A DNA stretch of 64,000 nucleotides, from contig NZ_AXZL01000076.1 in NCBI RefSeq assembly GCF_000485795.1, positions 248,001 through 312,000 on the forward strand. The letters run 5' to 3'. The notes beneath the pieces are model-generated. The model worked only from the letters and a program-made list of their open reading frames with translations, did not search any database and was not told the DNA's origin. The DNA comes from Shewanella decolorationis S12. Lineage in GTDB: Bacteria > Pseudomonadota > Gammaproteobacteria > Enterobacterales > Shewanellaceae. The position numbers and the translations under genes were made by a program. Each line of letters opens with the position of its first letter. The first letter of the stretch is position 1. Of this stretch, positions 45,299 through 54,100 are shown one piece after another.

Positions 45299-45460
45299 AG
45301 TTGCCGCCCCTTAGGTGATTGTAAATGCCCATAGTTTACCGACTCCCTCCCCCAAGTTGAAGGTTAACTTTACCCAAGCAAGATAAAACTCGGGTTATGG
45401 ATGACTTTGGCGGCACATTTTCCTATTATGGCGTCACACTAAGATAATCAAATTGTATTT

Positions 45461-45823
45461 GTGATAACTAAAAACACCCTATTCAAATTGGCTTTAGCCG
45501 TAGCCTTTGTCGTGATCAGTTATCTGGTGTTTTCCAGACCAACCTATTCGCAAAGTATCCCCAATATCGATAAGGTAGGCCATCTTGGGAGCTTCTTCTG
45601 TCTCTCTTATCTGACCTTTCTCGCCTTTCGCCCCAAGTGGTATTGGCTCTCGCTGGTGCTTGCCGCCTACGCGATTTTGATTGAGCTAGTGCAATCGCGT
45701 TTACCCTACCGCAGCGCCTCTGTGGGCGACGTGTTAGCGGACTTTGCCGGTATCGCTTTGTTTTACTTCTGTCTTTGGGCCTATCGAAAATATTTTAGCG
45801 CCGCCCAGCTCAAGGAAGAATAA
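45461..45823 (+). CDS. VanZ-like small membrane protein
   Basis: A 120-residue protein with four hydrophobic segments and the VanZ-like signature NIDKVGHLGSFFCLSYLTF and ELVQSRLPYRSASVGDVLADFAGIALF. The role of chromosomal members is unclear. It begins with GTG at 45461. Its TAA stop overlaps the ATG of the next gene by one base, indicating co-translation. Confidence 0.88.
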   Translation: MITKNTLFKLALAVAFVVISYLVFSRPTYSQSIPNIDKVGHLGSFFCLSYLTFLAFRPKWYWLSLVLAAYAILIELVQSRLPYRSASVGDVLADFAGIALFYFCLWAYRKYFSAAQLKEE

Positions 45824-46806
45824 TGTTCGGCCAAGGTGCGTCATCTACTGTGGAGTCTCAAGTCACCGATATTGCGATTTTAGGTGCTGGCGCCGTAGGA
45901 CAATTGATTTGTCATCAACTGCATTCGGCGGGGTTCGCCGTAGGCTTGATAGCGCGTGAGACCTCTGCATCCACCTCTGAGGCGACGGATTGGCAAGACT
46001 TAGTGTTTTGCCCTCTGCCATCAACGGATGCTGATACCGACTCTGTGTCATACCGAGTGCCTACATTTAATTTAGACAGCACAAGTTTGCAGCAGATAAG
46101 GCTGTTAATTGTGTGCGTCAAAGCTTATCAAGTCATTGGTGCCATTAGCCCTTTACTCGACAAACTCTCGCCCCAGTGTCATATCCTTTTACTGCATAAT
46201 GGCATGGGTCCGCACTTGGCACTGGCGCCCAAATTACAGGGTCGCGGCTTAAGCCTTGGCACCACCTCCCAAGGCGTGCTGCGCCAGTCCCGCTGGCAAG
46301 TCAAACAAACTGGCCAAGGCTTAACCCAGTTTGGCCATTTTACCGGCCCCGCATTATCGCAAGCACTGCGTGATGGACTGCTCAACGCTATCCCCAATAG
46401 TGAATGGGTTGAGGCAATTATTCCGAGTCTTTGGCAAAAACTCGCAGTAAACGCTGCAATTAATCCCCTGACCGCCCTGCATCAATGCCCCAATGGCGCA
46501 TTGGCTCAAGCACAATTTACCCAAACCATCGCCAGTATCTTAGATGAGCTGGTCGAGGTGGCAGCCCACGATGGCATAGCGCTGGATAGACAAATGCTTG
46601 AGGAACGTGTGTATCGGGTGATTGAACTCACAGCCGCGAACTTCTCGTCGATGCACCAAGATGTAGCACACCATAGGCCAACTGAGATTGAACAAATTAG
46701 TGGTTATATTTGCGACCGCGCCAGTGCGCACGGTTTAAGTGCAGCCACCAATGCCCAAATGTGCCAAGCGATTAAACAGCTGTCGGCGATAACACCACAA
46801 ACTTAG
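45823..46806 (+). CDS. panE: 2-dehydropantoate 2-reductase
   Basis: It reduces ketopantoate to pantoate with NADPH in pantothenate synthesis. A 327-residue protein with the nucleotide loop AILGAGAVGQLICHQL, LIVCVKAYQV, LLHNGMGP, and the C-terminal domain WQKLAVNAAINPLTALH and HRPTEIEQISGYI, all typical of PanE/ApbA. The N-terminal ~18 residues extend beyond the usual start, but no better start was seen. Confidence 0.92.
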   Translation: MFGQGASSTVESQVTDIAILGAGAVGQLICHQLHSAGFAVGLIARETSASTSEATDWQDLVFCPLPSTDADTDSVSYRVPTFNLDSTSLQQIRLLIVCVKAYQVIGAISPLLDKLSPQCHILLLHNGMGPHLALAPKLQGRGLSLGTTSQGVLRQSRWQVKQTGQGLTQFGHFTGPALSQALRDGLLNAIPNSEWVEAIIPSLWQKLAVNAAINPLTALHQCPNGALAQAQFTQTIASILDELVEVAAHDGIALDRQMLEERVYRVIELTAANFSSMHQDVAHHRPTEIEQISGYICDRASAHGLSAATNAQMCQAIKQLSAITPQT

Positions 46807-46884
46807 TCAATATATTCAATTGATTTAAAAAGAATTTAACTCAAACAAGCCGAATTAAATAAAACTCGGTGATATTCCAGCATC

Positions 46885-47095
46885 GTTAAATGCACTCGAA
46901 TTGGTATTTTGATGCTAAATGCACCATCTCAGCGCACCAAATCAGGGCGCAATCATCTGTTTTTGCACTCTTTTGCAGCAAAAATGCTGTCTATTTGAGT
47001 GCGTCACATTGTTAACATAATGATAATAAAAACATTATTGTTATGGCCTGATTCCTGCTTTGCTCATCCCACTTACGCCTGAAGTTCGTTGGAGA
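46885..47095 (+). promoter_or_regulatory. Upstream region of glnK-amtB with NtrC-like half sites
   Basis: TGCACTCGAATTGGTAT at 46891-46907 and TGCACCATCTCAGCGCA at 46920-46936 resemble the NtrC consensus TGCACC-N5-GGTGCA, each with one good half. A candidate sigma-54 element near 46964-46977 (TTGCAC and TTGC) has spacing one base short of consensus, so it is doubtful. The rest of 46807-47101 is AT-rich and holds no gene. Confidence 0.35.
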
Positions 47096-47101
47096 ATAAA
47101 G

Positions 47102-47440
47102 TTGAAACTCATCACCGCTATTATTAAACCCTTCAAAATTGATGATGTACGTGAAGCGCTGACGCAACTAGGCATCCACGGTATGACAGTGACCGAAGTG
47201 CGCGGCTTTGGTCGCCAGAAGGGACATACAGAGCTGTATCGCGGCGCCGAATATGCGGTCGACTTTCTCCCCAAAATGAAGCTCGAAATCGCCATCCATT
47301 CCGAGCAAGAAGATGCGGTCATCGAAGCCATTGTTGCCGCCGCCCACACGGGAAAAGTCGGTGACGGCAAGATATTCGTGACCCCACTGGAGCAAGTGAT
47401 CCGTGTACGCACCTCGGAAGAAGGGAGTGATGCGATATGA
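47102..47440 (+). CDS. glnK: P-II nitrogen regulatory protein GlnK
   Basis: A 112-residue P-II signal protein that reports nitrogen status and plugs AmtB. Family marks are MKLITAIIKPFKIDDVREAL, the T-loop GHTELYRGAEYAVDFLPK with the uridylylated Tyr51, and GKVGDGKIFVTPLEQVIRVRTSEEG. It starts with TTG at 47102, preceded by GGAGA at 47091-47095; a start further upstream at 47060 would give a non-family extension. Overlap of 4 bp with amtB makes this the standard glnK-amtB operon, hence GlnK rather than GlnB. Confidence 0.95.
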   Translation: MKLITAIIKPFKIDDVREALTQLGIHGMTVTEVRGFGRQKGHTELYRGAEYAVDFLPKMKLEIAIHSEQEDAVIEAIVAAAHTGKVGDGKIFVTPLEQVIRVRTSEEGSDAI

Positions 47441-48837
47441 GACTACAGACAGCCGCACTTAACGCTAAGCTCGAGCGCTGCACGAATACGCCAAACGGCC
47501 AGCACGCTAAGTTCACTCAGCCAACCGCCCGTTATTCAAAATTGGGTTATCAGGCATTATTGGCTCTGCTCGCCAGCGGCTTTGCGGGCACAGCTTTGGC
47601 CGATGAGGCGCAGATCAGCGGCGCCAACACCGCATGGATTTTAAGCTCATCTGCCCTCGTCCTATTAATGACACTCCCAGGATTGGCGCTGTTTTACGGC
47701 GGTCTGGTGCGCAGTAAAAACGTGCTATCGATTTTAATGCAGTGTTTTTCTATCGCTGCTATCGCCTCTGTACTGTGGTTTGTGGTGGGTTACTCCATCG
47801 CCTTCGATACCGGCAACGGTTTTATCGGTGGGTTGAACAAAGCCTTTTTAGCCAGTATTAGTCGCGACAGTGTCAGCGGGGATATTCCCGAACCTCTGTT
47901 TATGCTATTCCAAATGACCTTCGCCATTATCACGCCGGCGCTGATCATCGGTGGCTTTGCCGAGCGGATGAAGTTCTCCGCTGTGCTGATGTTTTCAAGC
48001 GCTTGGTTACTGTTAGTCTATGCCCCCATCACCCACTGGGTGTGGGGCGGCGGCTGGTTGGCGGAACTTGGGCTGTATGACTTTGCTGGCGGCACAGTCG
48101 TACACATTACCGCTGGGGTGGCGGCACTGGTGGCGGCAAAAGTGTTAGGGCCGCGTAAGGGATTTTTAAACTCGGCCATTATGCCCCATAACTTGACCAT
48201 GACAGTGACAGGCGCGGGCATGCTGTGGGTGGGCTGGTTTGGCTTTAATGGCGGCAGCGCCTTAGGTGCCAATGGCACTGCAGCCATGGCGATACTCGCG
48301 ACCCATTTAGCCGCATCGATGGGCGCCATTACTTGGGCGGGTATCGAGTGGTATAAATTCGGTAAGGCCAGTGCACTCGGTATCGTCACTGGCATGGTGG
48401 CAGGCCTTGGCACTATCACCCCAGCATCGGGTTATGTCGGCCCTGCTGGCGCGTTAGTGATCGGTTTTCTTGGCGGCGTGGTTTGCTTCTTTTCAACTGT
48501 CTACATTAAACAAAAGCTTAAGATTGACGACTCGCTCGATGTGTTCCCAGTGCATGGTGTCGGCGGTATTCTCGGCACGTTACTGGCGGGGGTATTTAGT
48601 TCGACTCAGCTTGGGATCTTCAGCGGTTATGGTTTTGCCAGTGTTAACCCCACTATGCTCGACCAACTCGGGGCGCAAGCAATTGGTGTCATCGCTACAT
48701 TCACCTATACCGCGATTGTAACTTGGTTATTGTTTATCGTTGTTGGCAAAATGCTTGGCGGACTGCGCGTTAACATAGAGCAAGAAGTCAACGGGCTTGA
48801 CCTGTCTGAACATGAAGAAACAGGCTACAGCCTCTAA
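47437..48837 (+). CDS. amtB: Ammonium transporter AmtB
   Basis: A 466-residue, 11-helix ammonium channel. Recognised parts are ANTAWILSSSALVLLMTLPGLALFYGGLVRSKNVLS, the signature region DFAGGTVVHITAGVAALVAA, WFGFNGGSALGANGTAA and the pore histidines in HITAG and VFPVHGVGGILGTLLAG. The N-terminus carries about 35 extra residues before the signal-like hydrophobic stretch ALLALLASGFAGTALA. The ATG overlaps the glnK stop, so this start seems real. Expected to be induced by nitrogen limitation. Confidence 0.95.
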   Translation: MRLQTAALNAKLERCTNTPNGQHAKFTQPTARYSKLGYQALLALLASGFAGTALADEAQISGANTAWILSSSALVLLMTLPGLALFYGGLVRSKNVLSILMQCFSIAAIASVLWFVVGYSIAFDTGNGFIGGLNKAFLASISRDSVSGDIPEPLFMLFQMTFAIITPALIIGGFAERMKFSAVLMFSSAWLLLVYAPITHWVWGGGWLAELGLYDFAGGTVVHITAGVAALVAAKVLGPRKGFLNSAIMPHNLTMTVTGAGMLWVGWFGFNGGSALGANGTAAMAILATHLAASMGAITWAGIEWYKFGKASALGIVTGMVAGLGTITPASGYVGPAGALVIGFLGGVVCFFSTVYIKQKLKIDDSLDVFPVHGVGGILGTLLAGVFSSTQLGIFSGYGFASVNPTMLDQLGAQAIGVIATFTYTAIVTWLLFIVVGKMLGGLRVNIEQEVNGLDLSEHEETGYSL

Positions 48838-48856
48838 TACTCGCCTCGTAAAACTG

Positions 48857-48885
48857 ACCGTCAGTGGCATGTCTGCCCTGACGGT
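48857..48885. terminator. Hairpin between the convergent amtB and EAL genes
   Basis: ACCGTCAG pairs with CTGACGGT around a 13-base loop. On the minus strand it is followed by CAGTTTTACG. The T tract is modest on both sides. Confidence 0.55.
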
Positions 48886-48891
48886 TATTAA

Positions 48892-50436
48892 CTAGTTATG
48901 CTCCTTAAGCCACAGTTCCAGTTCATTTAATTTCATCGGCTTAGCGTATAAATAGCCCTGCAAAAAATGCACATCACGACTGATTAAATAGTCCGCCTGC
49001 TCTTGAGTCTCCACGCCTTCGGCCACGGCCACATAATTCATCTTATGGCAGAGTTCAATGATGGTATCGAGCACATGGGAGGTCACCGCATCTCGGCCTA
49101 TAGTATCGATAAAGCATTTATCGATTTTAAGGTAATCCAAGGTAAAGGTTTGCAGCAGCGACAAGGTCGTCTGCCCAGTGCCAAAATCATCAATCGCCAC
49201 GAGAATGCCCAGCTCACGCAGCGCCGTGATTCGCTCACACATATCCGCCGTTAATAGTTGCCGCTCGGTGATTTCGATTAGCGGCTGCACGCCGATTTCG
49301 GCAAACGCATCCCTAAGGTAACGAAACTTAGCTTCAATATCACTTTGGATGAAATGTTCCGGCGCCACGTTAAAGCCAATCCTGAACTCTGAGGTTAACT
49401 GCAATTGGCGAAAATCAGCCAAGGCGCGCTCAAAAATATAATTGGTCAACGGCACGATTAATTGGCTTTCTTCGGCGATGGGAATAAACAAATCGGGCCG
49501 CACTAAACCCATTTGCGGATGCTGCCAGCGCACCAATGCCTCGACGCCTTTGGCCTTACCGTCTTCACTGCTTACAACGGGTTGGTATACCAAGAAAAAC
49601 TCTTGGTTCTCGATACCACTTTTTATGTCATCAGCCAGTGAAGATCGACCGTTTTTACGCAAAATATGTAAACCAAGCAACCAGGCGAAAATCAATAACA
49701 CTGGTAATAGCAGGCCAAAGTAGATCCAGAAGAAGTGCCAAAAAAACGCTTGAGAAATTTCAAGCAACATCACCAATTCAGAATTATCCGCGTGGACAGC
49801 AACCACCTTGCCATCACTAAAATGTGGAACCGTGGGTAACGTTGCTCCCCCCAATCCCAACACCACATGCCGCACAGGACGAGGGAATACTTCTGGCTGA
49901 ATAAAACTATCGATTAAATACTGCCCTTCTATCACAACAATCGCACCACCCGCTCCGTGACTGTTATTAAAAATAACAATAATGGCGGGAACGCCTAAAC
50001 GCGCAGGAGTTTCAGGAACGATATGATAAGCGAAGGTTTTTAAGCTGGGTTCAGGTAAAAGTGAGTTGAGGGGTAAATCGATCACTCCATTGGTGGATGA
50101 GCAATAAAATCTTTTATCGTTAAAAAGTAACACTCCCCGATAATAGGGTTTAAACCTCATGTATTCATTAAGATGACCACAATCTCCCTCATTGAGTGTT
50201 AAAGCGTATTGACCAATATCCTTTGATTGACTCAATAAACTCTCTAACCGTTCCAGATTAAACTCCCCCACTTCCCGCGCTTTTTTTCCTACTAAGTAAC
50301 CCGTAATTAGATAACTGGAAGCGATCGCTAAGATAATGGGAAAAAATAGCATAATAAATAAATGCTTACGGGAAAGATCATAGCGGGAAATCAAGAGCCG
50401 TAAGAGTGACGAAAGACTGTTAATGCGATTGGGCAT
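48892..50436 (-). CDS. c-di-GMP phosphodiesterase, CSS-motif/EAL
   Basis: A 514-residue membrane protein. TM1 is at about residues 27-50 (LFIMLFFPIILAIASSYLI). A periplasmic CSS-motif sensor domain follows, with the CSS triplet in FYCSSTNG and a second cysteine in DCGHL. TM2 is near 235-260 (FFWIYFGLLLPVLLIFAWLLGL), then a full EAL domain with KGVEALVRWQHP, the metal-binding DDFGTG (VAIDDFGTGQTTLS), KIDKCFID and AEGVETQEQ. All catalytic residues look intact. In E. coli relatives the redox state of the periplasmic cysteines controls activity, so it may couple envelope redox to c-di-GMP breakdown. Confidence 0.93.
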   Translation of the reverse strand: MPNRINSLSSLLRLLISRYDLSRKHLFIMLFFPIILAIASSYLITGYLVGKKAREVGEFNLERLESLLSQSKDIGQYALTLNEGDCGHLNEYMRFKPYYRGVLLFNDKRFYCSSTNGVIDLPLNSLLPEPSLKTFAYHIVPETPARLGVPAIIVIFNNSHGAGGAIVVIEGQYLIDSFIQPEVFPRPVRHVVLGLGGATLPTVPHFSDGKVVAVHADNSELVMLLEISQAFFWHFFWIYFGLLLPVLLIFAWLLGLHILRKNGRSSLADDIKSGIENQEFFLVYQPVVSSEDGKAKGVEALVRWQHPQMGLVRPDLFIPIAEESQLIVPLTNYIFERALADFRQLQLTSEFRIGFNVAPEHFIQSDIEAKFRYLRDAFAEIGVQPLIEITERQLLTADMCERITALRELGILVAIDDFGTGQTTLSLLQTFTLDYLKIDKCFIDTIGRDAVTSHVLDTIIELCHKMNYVAVAEGVETQEQADYLISRDVHFLQGYLYAKPMKLNELELWLKEHN

Positions 50437-50471
50437 CCTAAATCCTTATCTTTAGAACAACATAGTGCTTA

Positions 50472-50748
50472 GGGCGTGTTGGCGTTTTAAGGTTATTTTG
50501 CAGCAATTTGGCTAGTTTTAATGCAAGGCAACGTCCGTGCAGTGTAGTGTTCTACATAAACGGACGATAACGCAGCAGAAACGCCAGCCAAATGCTGCCC
50601 GAAGGGGTCGTCTGGCAAGCCCTTGCGCTTACTTTCTGTCAAAAGAGCCGTTCGTCATTTGAGTAGAATAACGACACATCATTCCTCGTTTCGCGAGTTC
50701 GTGCTTGCCAGAACGAACAAAATCTAATCTCGAAACGTCAACGCACCC
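50472..50748. mobile_element. 277 bp MITE-like element with terminal inverted repeats and TA duplication
   Basis: The ends are GGGCGTGTTGGCGTTT and, in reverse complement, GGGTGCGTTGACGTTT: 13 of 16 match. The element is flanked by TA on both sides (50470-50471 and 50749-50750), as for IS630/Tc1-type insertion. Inside are stems such as CGTCCGT (50532-50538) with ACGGACG (50560-50566), enclosing TGTAG/CTACA. No coding frame is present, so it would need a transposase in trans. This explains the 356 bp without a gene between 50437 and 50792. Confidence 0.82.
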
Positions 50749-50792
50749 TAGCCAATAGGCTATTAATTATGTGCGATAAACAGCTTAAAGGG

Positions 50793-51665
50793 TTACTCCC
50801 ACATGACGAGTATTGCCGCAAGCGCAATCAAGACTAACCCAAGTACTTCTTTGATTTTTACCCCTTCCTTTAACCAAAATACCGAAATCAACATCATAAA
50901 GAAGATTTCCACTTGCCCTAAGGTTTTAACATAGGGCACAGCCTGCAAAGACATGGCACTAAACCAACCAATAGAGCCAAAGCAGCTGGCGGTACTCGTT
51001 TGTAAGGTTAGCCTAGGTCGTCGCATCAGGGCGATTAAAGTTTCTTTATCTTTCAATACTAAATAACTGACTAGGAGTAAGGTTTGTAGACATATCACCA
51101 AAAGTAATACCCATGCGGCGCTATGGGGAAAACCGATATTTAACCTTAGGCTTGCTTCCCTCACCCATAGAGAGGTCAATGCAAAGGCGCTACCGCTAGC
51201 AATGCCGAGTAGCACTGTACTTAGGGATAGCTGTCTAAGCCCTTGTTTGGCGCTCAGTAAAAACACAGCTACGCCACCTATAATTACCCCTACCCAACCG
51301 AGTAACGATAAATGGGTGCCAAAAAAGAAGGTGCCTAATATTGCGGCAACGATGGCCTCACTCTTGGCCAGCCCGGCACCAATGGCAAAATTTTGTTGTT
51401 GAAACAACTTAACCATCAAGCCGGTCGCGAGGATCTGCATCATGGAGGCGCCGACAATAAAGCCGATAAACTCCACCGTAAAATGTGGTAATCCCACATT
51501 GTTCCAAAGATATAACAGCCCAAGATACAAGGCCGCAATCGGGCCTGCCCAAATAAACCGCGCTAAGGTGACGCCCGCCACCTTAACCTCTTTACTCAAT
51601 TGGCTTTGAAAGGCATTGCGCCACGCCTGCATAAACGCGGCTAACAAGGTAAAGAAAATCCACAT
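50793..51665 (-). CDS. DMT-superfamily (EamA) transporter
   Basis: A 290-residue membrane protein with about ten short hydrophobic helices in two related halves, beginning MWIFFTLLAAFMQAWRNAFQSQL and with LGWVGVIIGGVAVFLLSAKQGL ending the first half and VEIFFMMLISVFWLKEGVKIKEVLGLVLIALAAILVM ending the second. This is the EamA/drug-metabolite pattern. The substrate is unknown. It is alone between the MITE-like element and an AT-rich gap. Confidence 0.85.
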   Translation of the reverse strand: MWIFFTLLAAFMQAWRNAFQSQLSKEVKVAGVTLARFIWAGPIAALYLGLLYLWNNVGLPHFTVEFIGFIVGASMMQILATGLMVKLFQQQNFAIGAGLAKSEAIVAAILGTFFFGTHLSLLGWVGVIIGGVAVFLLSAKQGLRQLSLSTVLLGIASGSAFALTSLWVREASLRLNIGFPHSAAWVLLLVICLQTLLLVSYLVLKDKETLIALMRRPRLTLQTSTASCFGSIGWFSAMSLQAVPYVKTLGQVEIFFMMLISVFWLKEGVKIKEVLGLVLIALAAILVMWE

Positions 51666-51860
51666 GAACCTATATCCATCAAAGCAAAATCACTTGCTTC
51701 GGCATAAAAGATTAAACAGAGTCATATACTACATGGAAATACTAGATATTGCGCAAATATGATTGAGACATTACAACTAGTAACATTAACCAGAGAGTAT
51801 CGCTAAAATCGAGTAAACGATATCACAAAAATAAAATTATTCGATTTAATTGAAATATAA

Positions 51861-53084
51861 CTATGGATGTATATATTGCATAAAATGACCAATAATCGAA
51901 GCTAAAAAAGATGCCCATGTATAACCTAACACCGCCATTAAAACTGCAACTGATGCAAAATTAGGATTAAAGGCACTTGCTACAACAGGTGCAGAAGCTG
52001 CACCACCAATATTACACTGACTAGCGATTGCAAAATAAAATATTGGCAATCTAAAATACAGAGTAAATAAAAAAAGAATAATTATATGAACAAAAAACCA
52101 AATCAACCCAACAGTAAAATAATACAAAATAGATTGAAAAGACGTAAATTCAATATTCAACCCAATATTCATAATCATAAAATATAAAAGGAAAAACGAG
52201 AGAAATCGCACTTGTTTAACAAATACGTGTCTAGCATAACTCATAGAAAGCAACAAACCTAAAAGTGTCGATATAAACATAGACCAAAAGAAAGTTGAAC
52301 CGAGATTAAACTGTAACAAAATAGGAAAGTTATCAATTAAAATCATCGATATATATTCAGAGAATGAGTGACAAAATAAAAAGATAAACAATAAAGATAA
52401 AATAAGTAGACTTAACCCCAAAAAACGCTTTCTACGATCTAATGATGGTTTAATATCTTCAATAAAAATGGGAGCATTTTTTAGATCTGCATTGATAAAC
52501 CTATCAATAATAGGCTGATTTTTAGCGATAAACAGTAGTATCGCCATCCAGATACCTGAGAAAATAACATTAATGGTCACCATAACAGCAAACGCCGCAT
52601 CCCCAACATTATGAATCTCTTTAACAATAAGTTGATTTGCTGTACCACCTAACCAGTTCGCCATTAACGTAGCCATACCGCGCCAAGTTGCATTTCTTCC
52701 CTCCCACAAAAGTTGGTCTGGAAATAATATGGAGCCTATCCATAAACTTATCGGACCACCAATACAAACACCTATCGCTCCAATAAAAAACATCAATAAG
52801 ATTTTCCCTCCGACAGTTCTCAATGTAACGAAGTCTGTGCTCATCACTAACAAAAATAAACTACATGGAATAAAATGCGCCTTAACGTAATCATCAATAT
52901 TTGATTCACTTGCATCTACAACACCAAAATAACTGAATAAGGCTGGCAGGGTATAACAAACAAACATTACAGGAAATATACTATAGAAACGCTTGATAAA
53001 TCCAAAGGACAAATGATTCGAATATAAAATAAGTGCAAGAAGCAAGATTAAGAGTGTAACAATGCCAAATTCTGAAGAAATCAA
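51861..53084 (-). CDS. DUF819 family membrane protein of the flavocytochrome cluster
   Basis: A 407-residue protein with about 11 hydrophobic helices. It contains WRGMATLMANWLGGTANQ, NIGGAASAPVVASAFNPNFASVAVLMAVLGYTWASFLA and the N-terminal VMFVCYTLPALF, shared with the paralogue at 58178-59425, which places it in DUF819 (YjcL-like). The family is poorly characterised; a carboxylate transporter role is possible. The start codon is TTG at 53084; an ATG two codons earlier is followed directly by TGA. It lies 21 bp behind the LysR gene and is strongly AT-rich. It is the inner-membrane component of the cluster that ends with the reductase at 57128. Confidence 0.85.
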   Translation of the reverse strand: MISSEFGIVTLLILLLALILYSNHLSFGFIKRFYSIFPVMFVCYTLPALFSYFGVVDASESNIDDYVKAHFIPCSLFLLVMSTDFVTLRTVGGKILLMFFIGAIGVCIGGPISLWIGSILFPDQLLWEGRNATWRGMATLMANWLGGTANQLIVKEIHNVGDAAFAVMVTINVIFSGIWMAILLFIAKNQPIIDRFINADLKNAPIFIEDIKPSLDRRKRFLGLSLLILSLLFIFLFCHSFSEYISMILIDNFPILLQFNLGSTFFWSMFISTLLGLLLSMSYARHVFVKQVRFLSFFLLYFMIMNIGLNIEFTSFQSILYYFTVGLIWFFVHIIILFLFTLYFRLPIFYFAIASQCNIGGAASAPVVASAFNPNFASVAVLMAVLGYTWASFLASIIGHFMQYIHP

Positions 53085-53105
53085 TCACATCACCAAAAAT
53101 TACGA

Positions 53106-53987
53106 TCATTCATTATTTAAAAAATTCATAAAACTGTTCGACTGCAATGAAAGTCCATCAGACTCACGTTGGATTGACCAATAAGTACGCTTATAATCCC
53201 ACCCTTCCAAATCGATCAAAAATAACTCACCTCGTTCTAATTCCTCTTTAATTGCGATATATGGCAAAACACTCAAACCGATCCCTGTTCCAATAGCCCT
53301 TTTAATAGCACCTATAGTAGACATGCAGATGTCATTTCTTACATAAACGTTTAAGCTTTTTAACAATTGAACCGCACGAATATGCGATAGCGAAGATTCG
53401 TGGTCAAAAATCCACAATTGTTCACTTAGTAAAGTATTAGAAAATTTTTTATTTGCTAGGGGATGAGAGTGACCACTAACAATACAAAGATTATCTTGCA
53501 TCCATTGTTCACATAATAGATTCTTGCTCGCTGGTTTAGCATCAATAAAACCTAAATCAATTTCTTTTTCTGATACCATTTTTTCAATAGTCAAGCTATT
53601 ATCAATAATCAACTTTATTTTTACATCAGGAAATTTATCTTTAAACAAAGGGATTTTTCTAGATAGAACATAATTACCGACAGTTTTGCTACTTCCAATA
53701 ACTAAACACCCTTTAACACAATCCTCTGAGAAATTAAATAGCTTTTCTAATTCATTTCCTTTACTAAGCATTTCGTTAGCATATGGAAGGATAACCTTCC
53801 CATGAGCATTTAACTCCAATCCACCACTCGCCCTCTCAAACAGGCGGCATCCTAACGAACTCTCCAACTCTTTTAGAGCCATACTTACCGCTGGAGTTGA
53901 CATATGCATCATTTTCGCCGCTTTTGAGATCTGTTTCTCGGAACAGATAGCTTTAAAAATCATTAGCTGTCTTAATGTTATACGCAT
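53106..53987 (-). CDS. ifcR: LysR-type transcriptional regulator of the flavocytochrome cluster
   Basis: A 293-residue LysR protein: N-terminal helix-turn-helix (MRITLRQLMIFKAICSEKQISKAAKMMHMSTPAVSMALKELE) and a periplasmic-binding-protein-like effector domain starting KGCLVIGSSKTVGNYVLSRKIP. ATG 53987 is chosen over 54017 because GGAG lies 6 nt upstream and the helix-turn-helix then begins at the usual distance. It is transcribed with the DUF819 gene. It probably controls the porin and the reductase from their shared 230 bp intergenic region. The gene name follows the S. frigidimarina ifc cluster, as I remember it, and is tentative. Confidence 0.85.
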   Translation of the reverse strand: MRITLRQLMIFKAICSEKQISKAAKMMHMSTPAVSMALKELESSLGCRLFERASGGLELNAHGKVILPYANEMLSKGNELEKLFNFSEDCVKGCLVIGSSKTVGNYVLSRKIPLFKDKFPDVKIKLIIDNSLTIEKMVSEKEIDLGFIDAKPASKNLLCEQWMQDNLCIVSGHSHPLANKKFSNTLLSEQLWIFDHESSLSHIRAVQLLKSLNVYVRNDICMSTIGAIKRAIGTGIGLSVLPYIAIKEELERGELFLIDLEGWDYKRTYWSIQRESDGLSLQSNSFMNFLNNE

Positions 53988-54065
53988 CAACATCTCCAAC
54001 TGTTTCAATTGATACAAGATATATGAAAGACATATTTTTAAATATGACTAATCTCTAATTTTAAT

Positions 54066-54088
54066 AAAGCGGCCAACTTGGCCGCTTT
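54066..54088 (-). terminator. Hairpin after the porin gene
   Basis: On the minus strand AAAGCGGCCAA-G-TTGGCCGCTTTATT, 13 bp past the porin stop. The stem is strong and the T tract short. It would separate the porin transcript from the LysR-DUF819 transcript. Confidence 0.75.
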
Positions 54089-54100
54089 CATGACAGTGTC

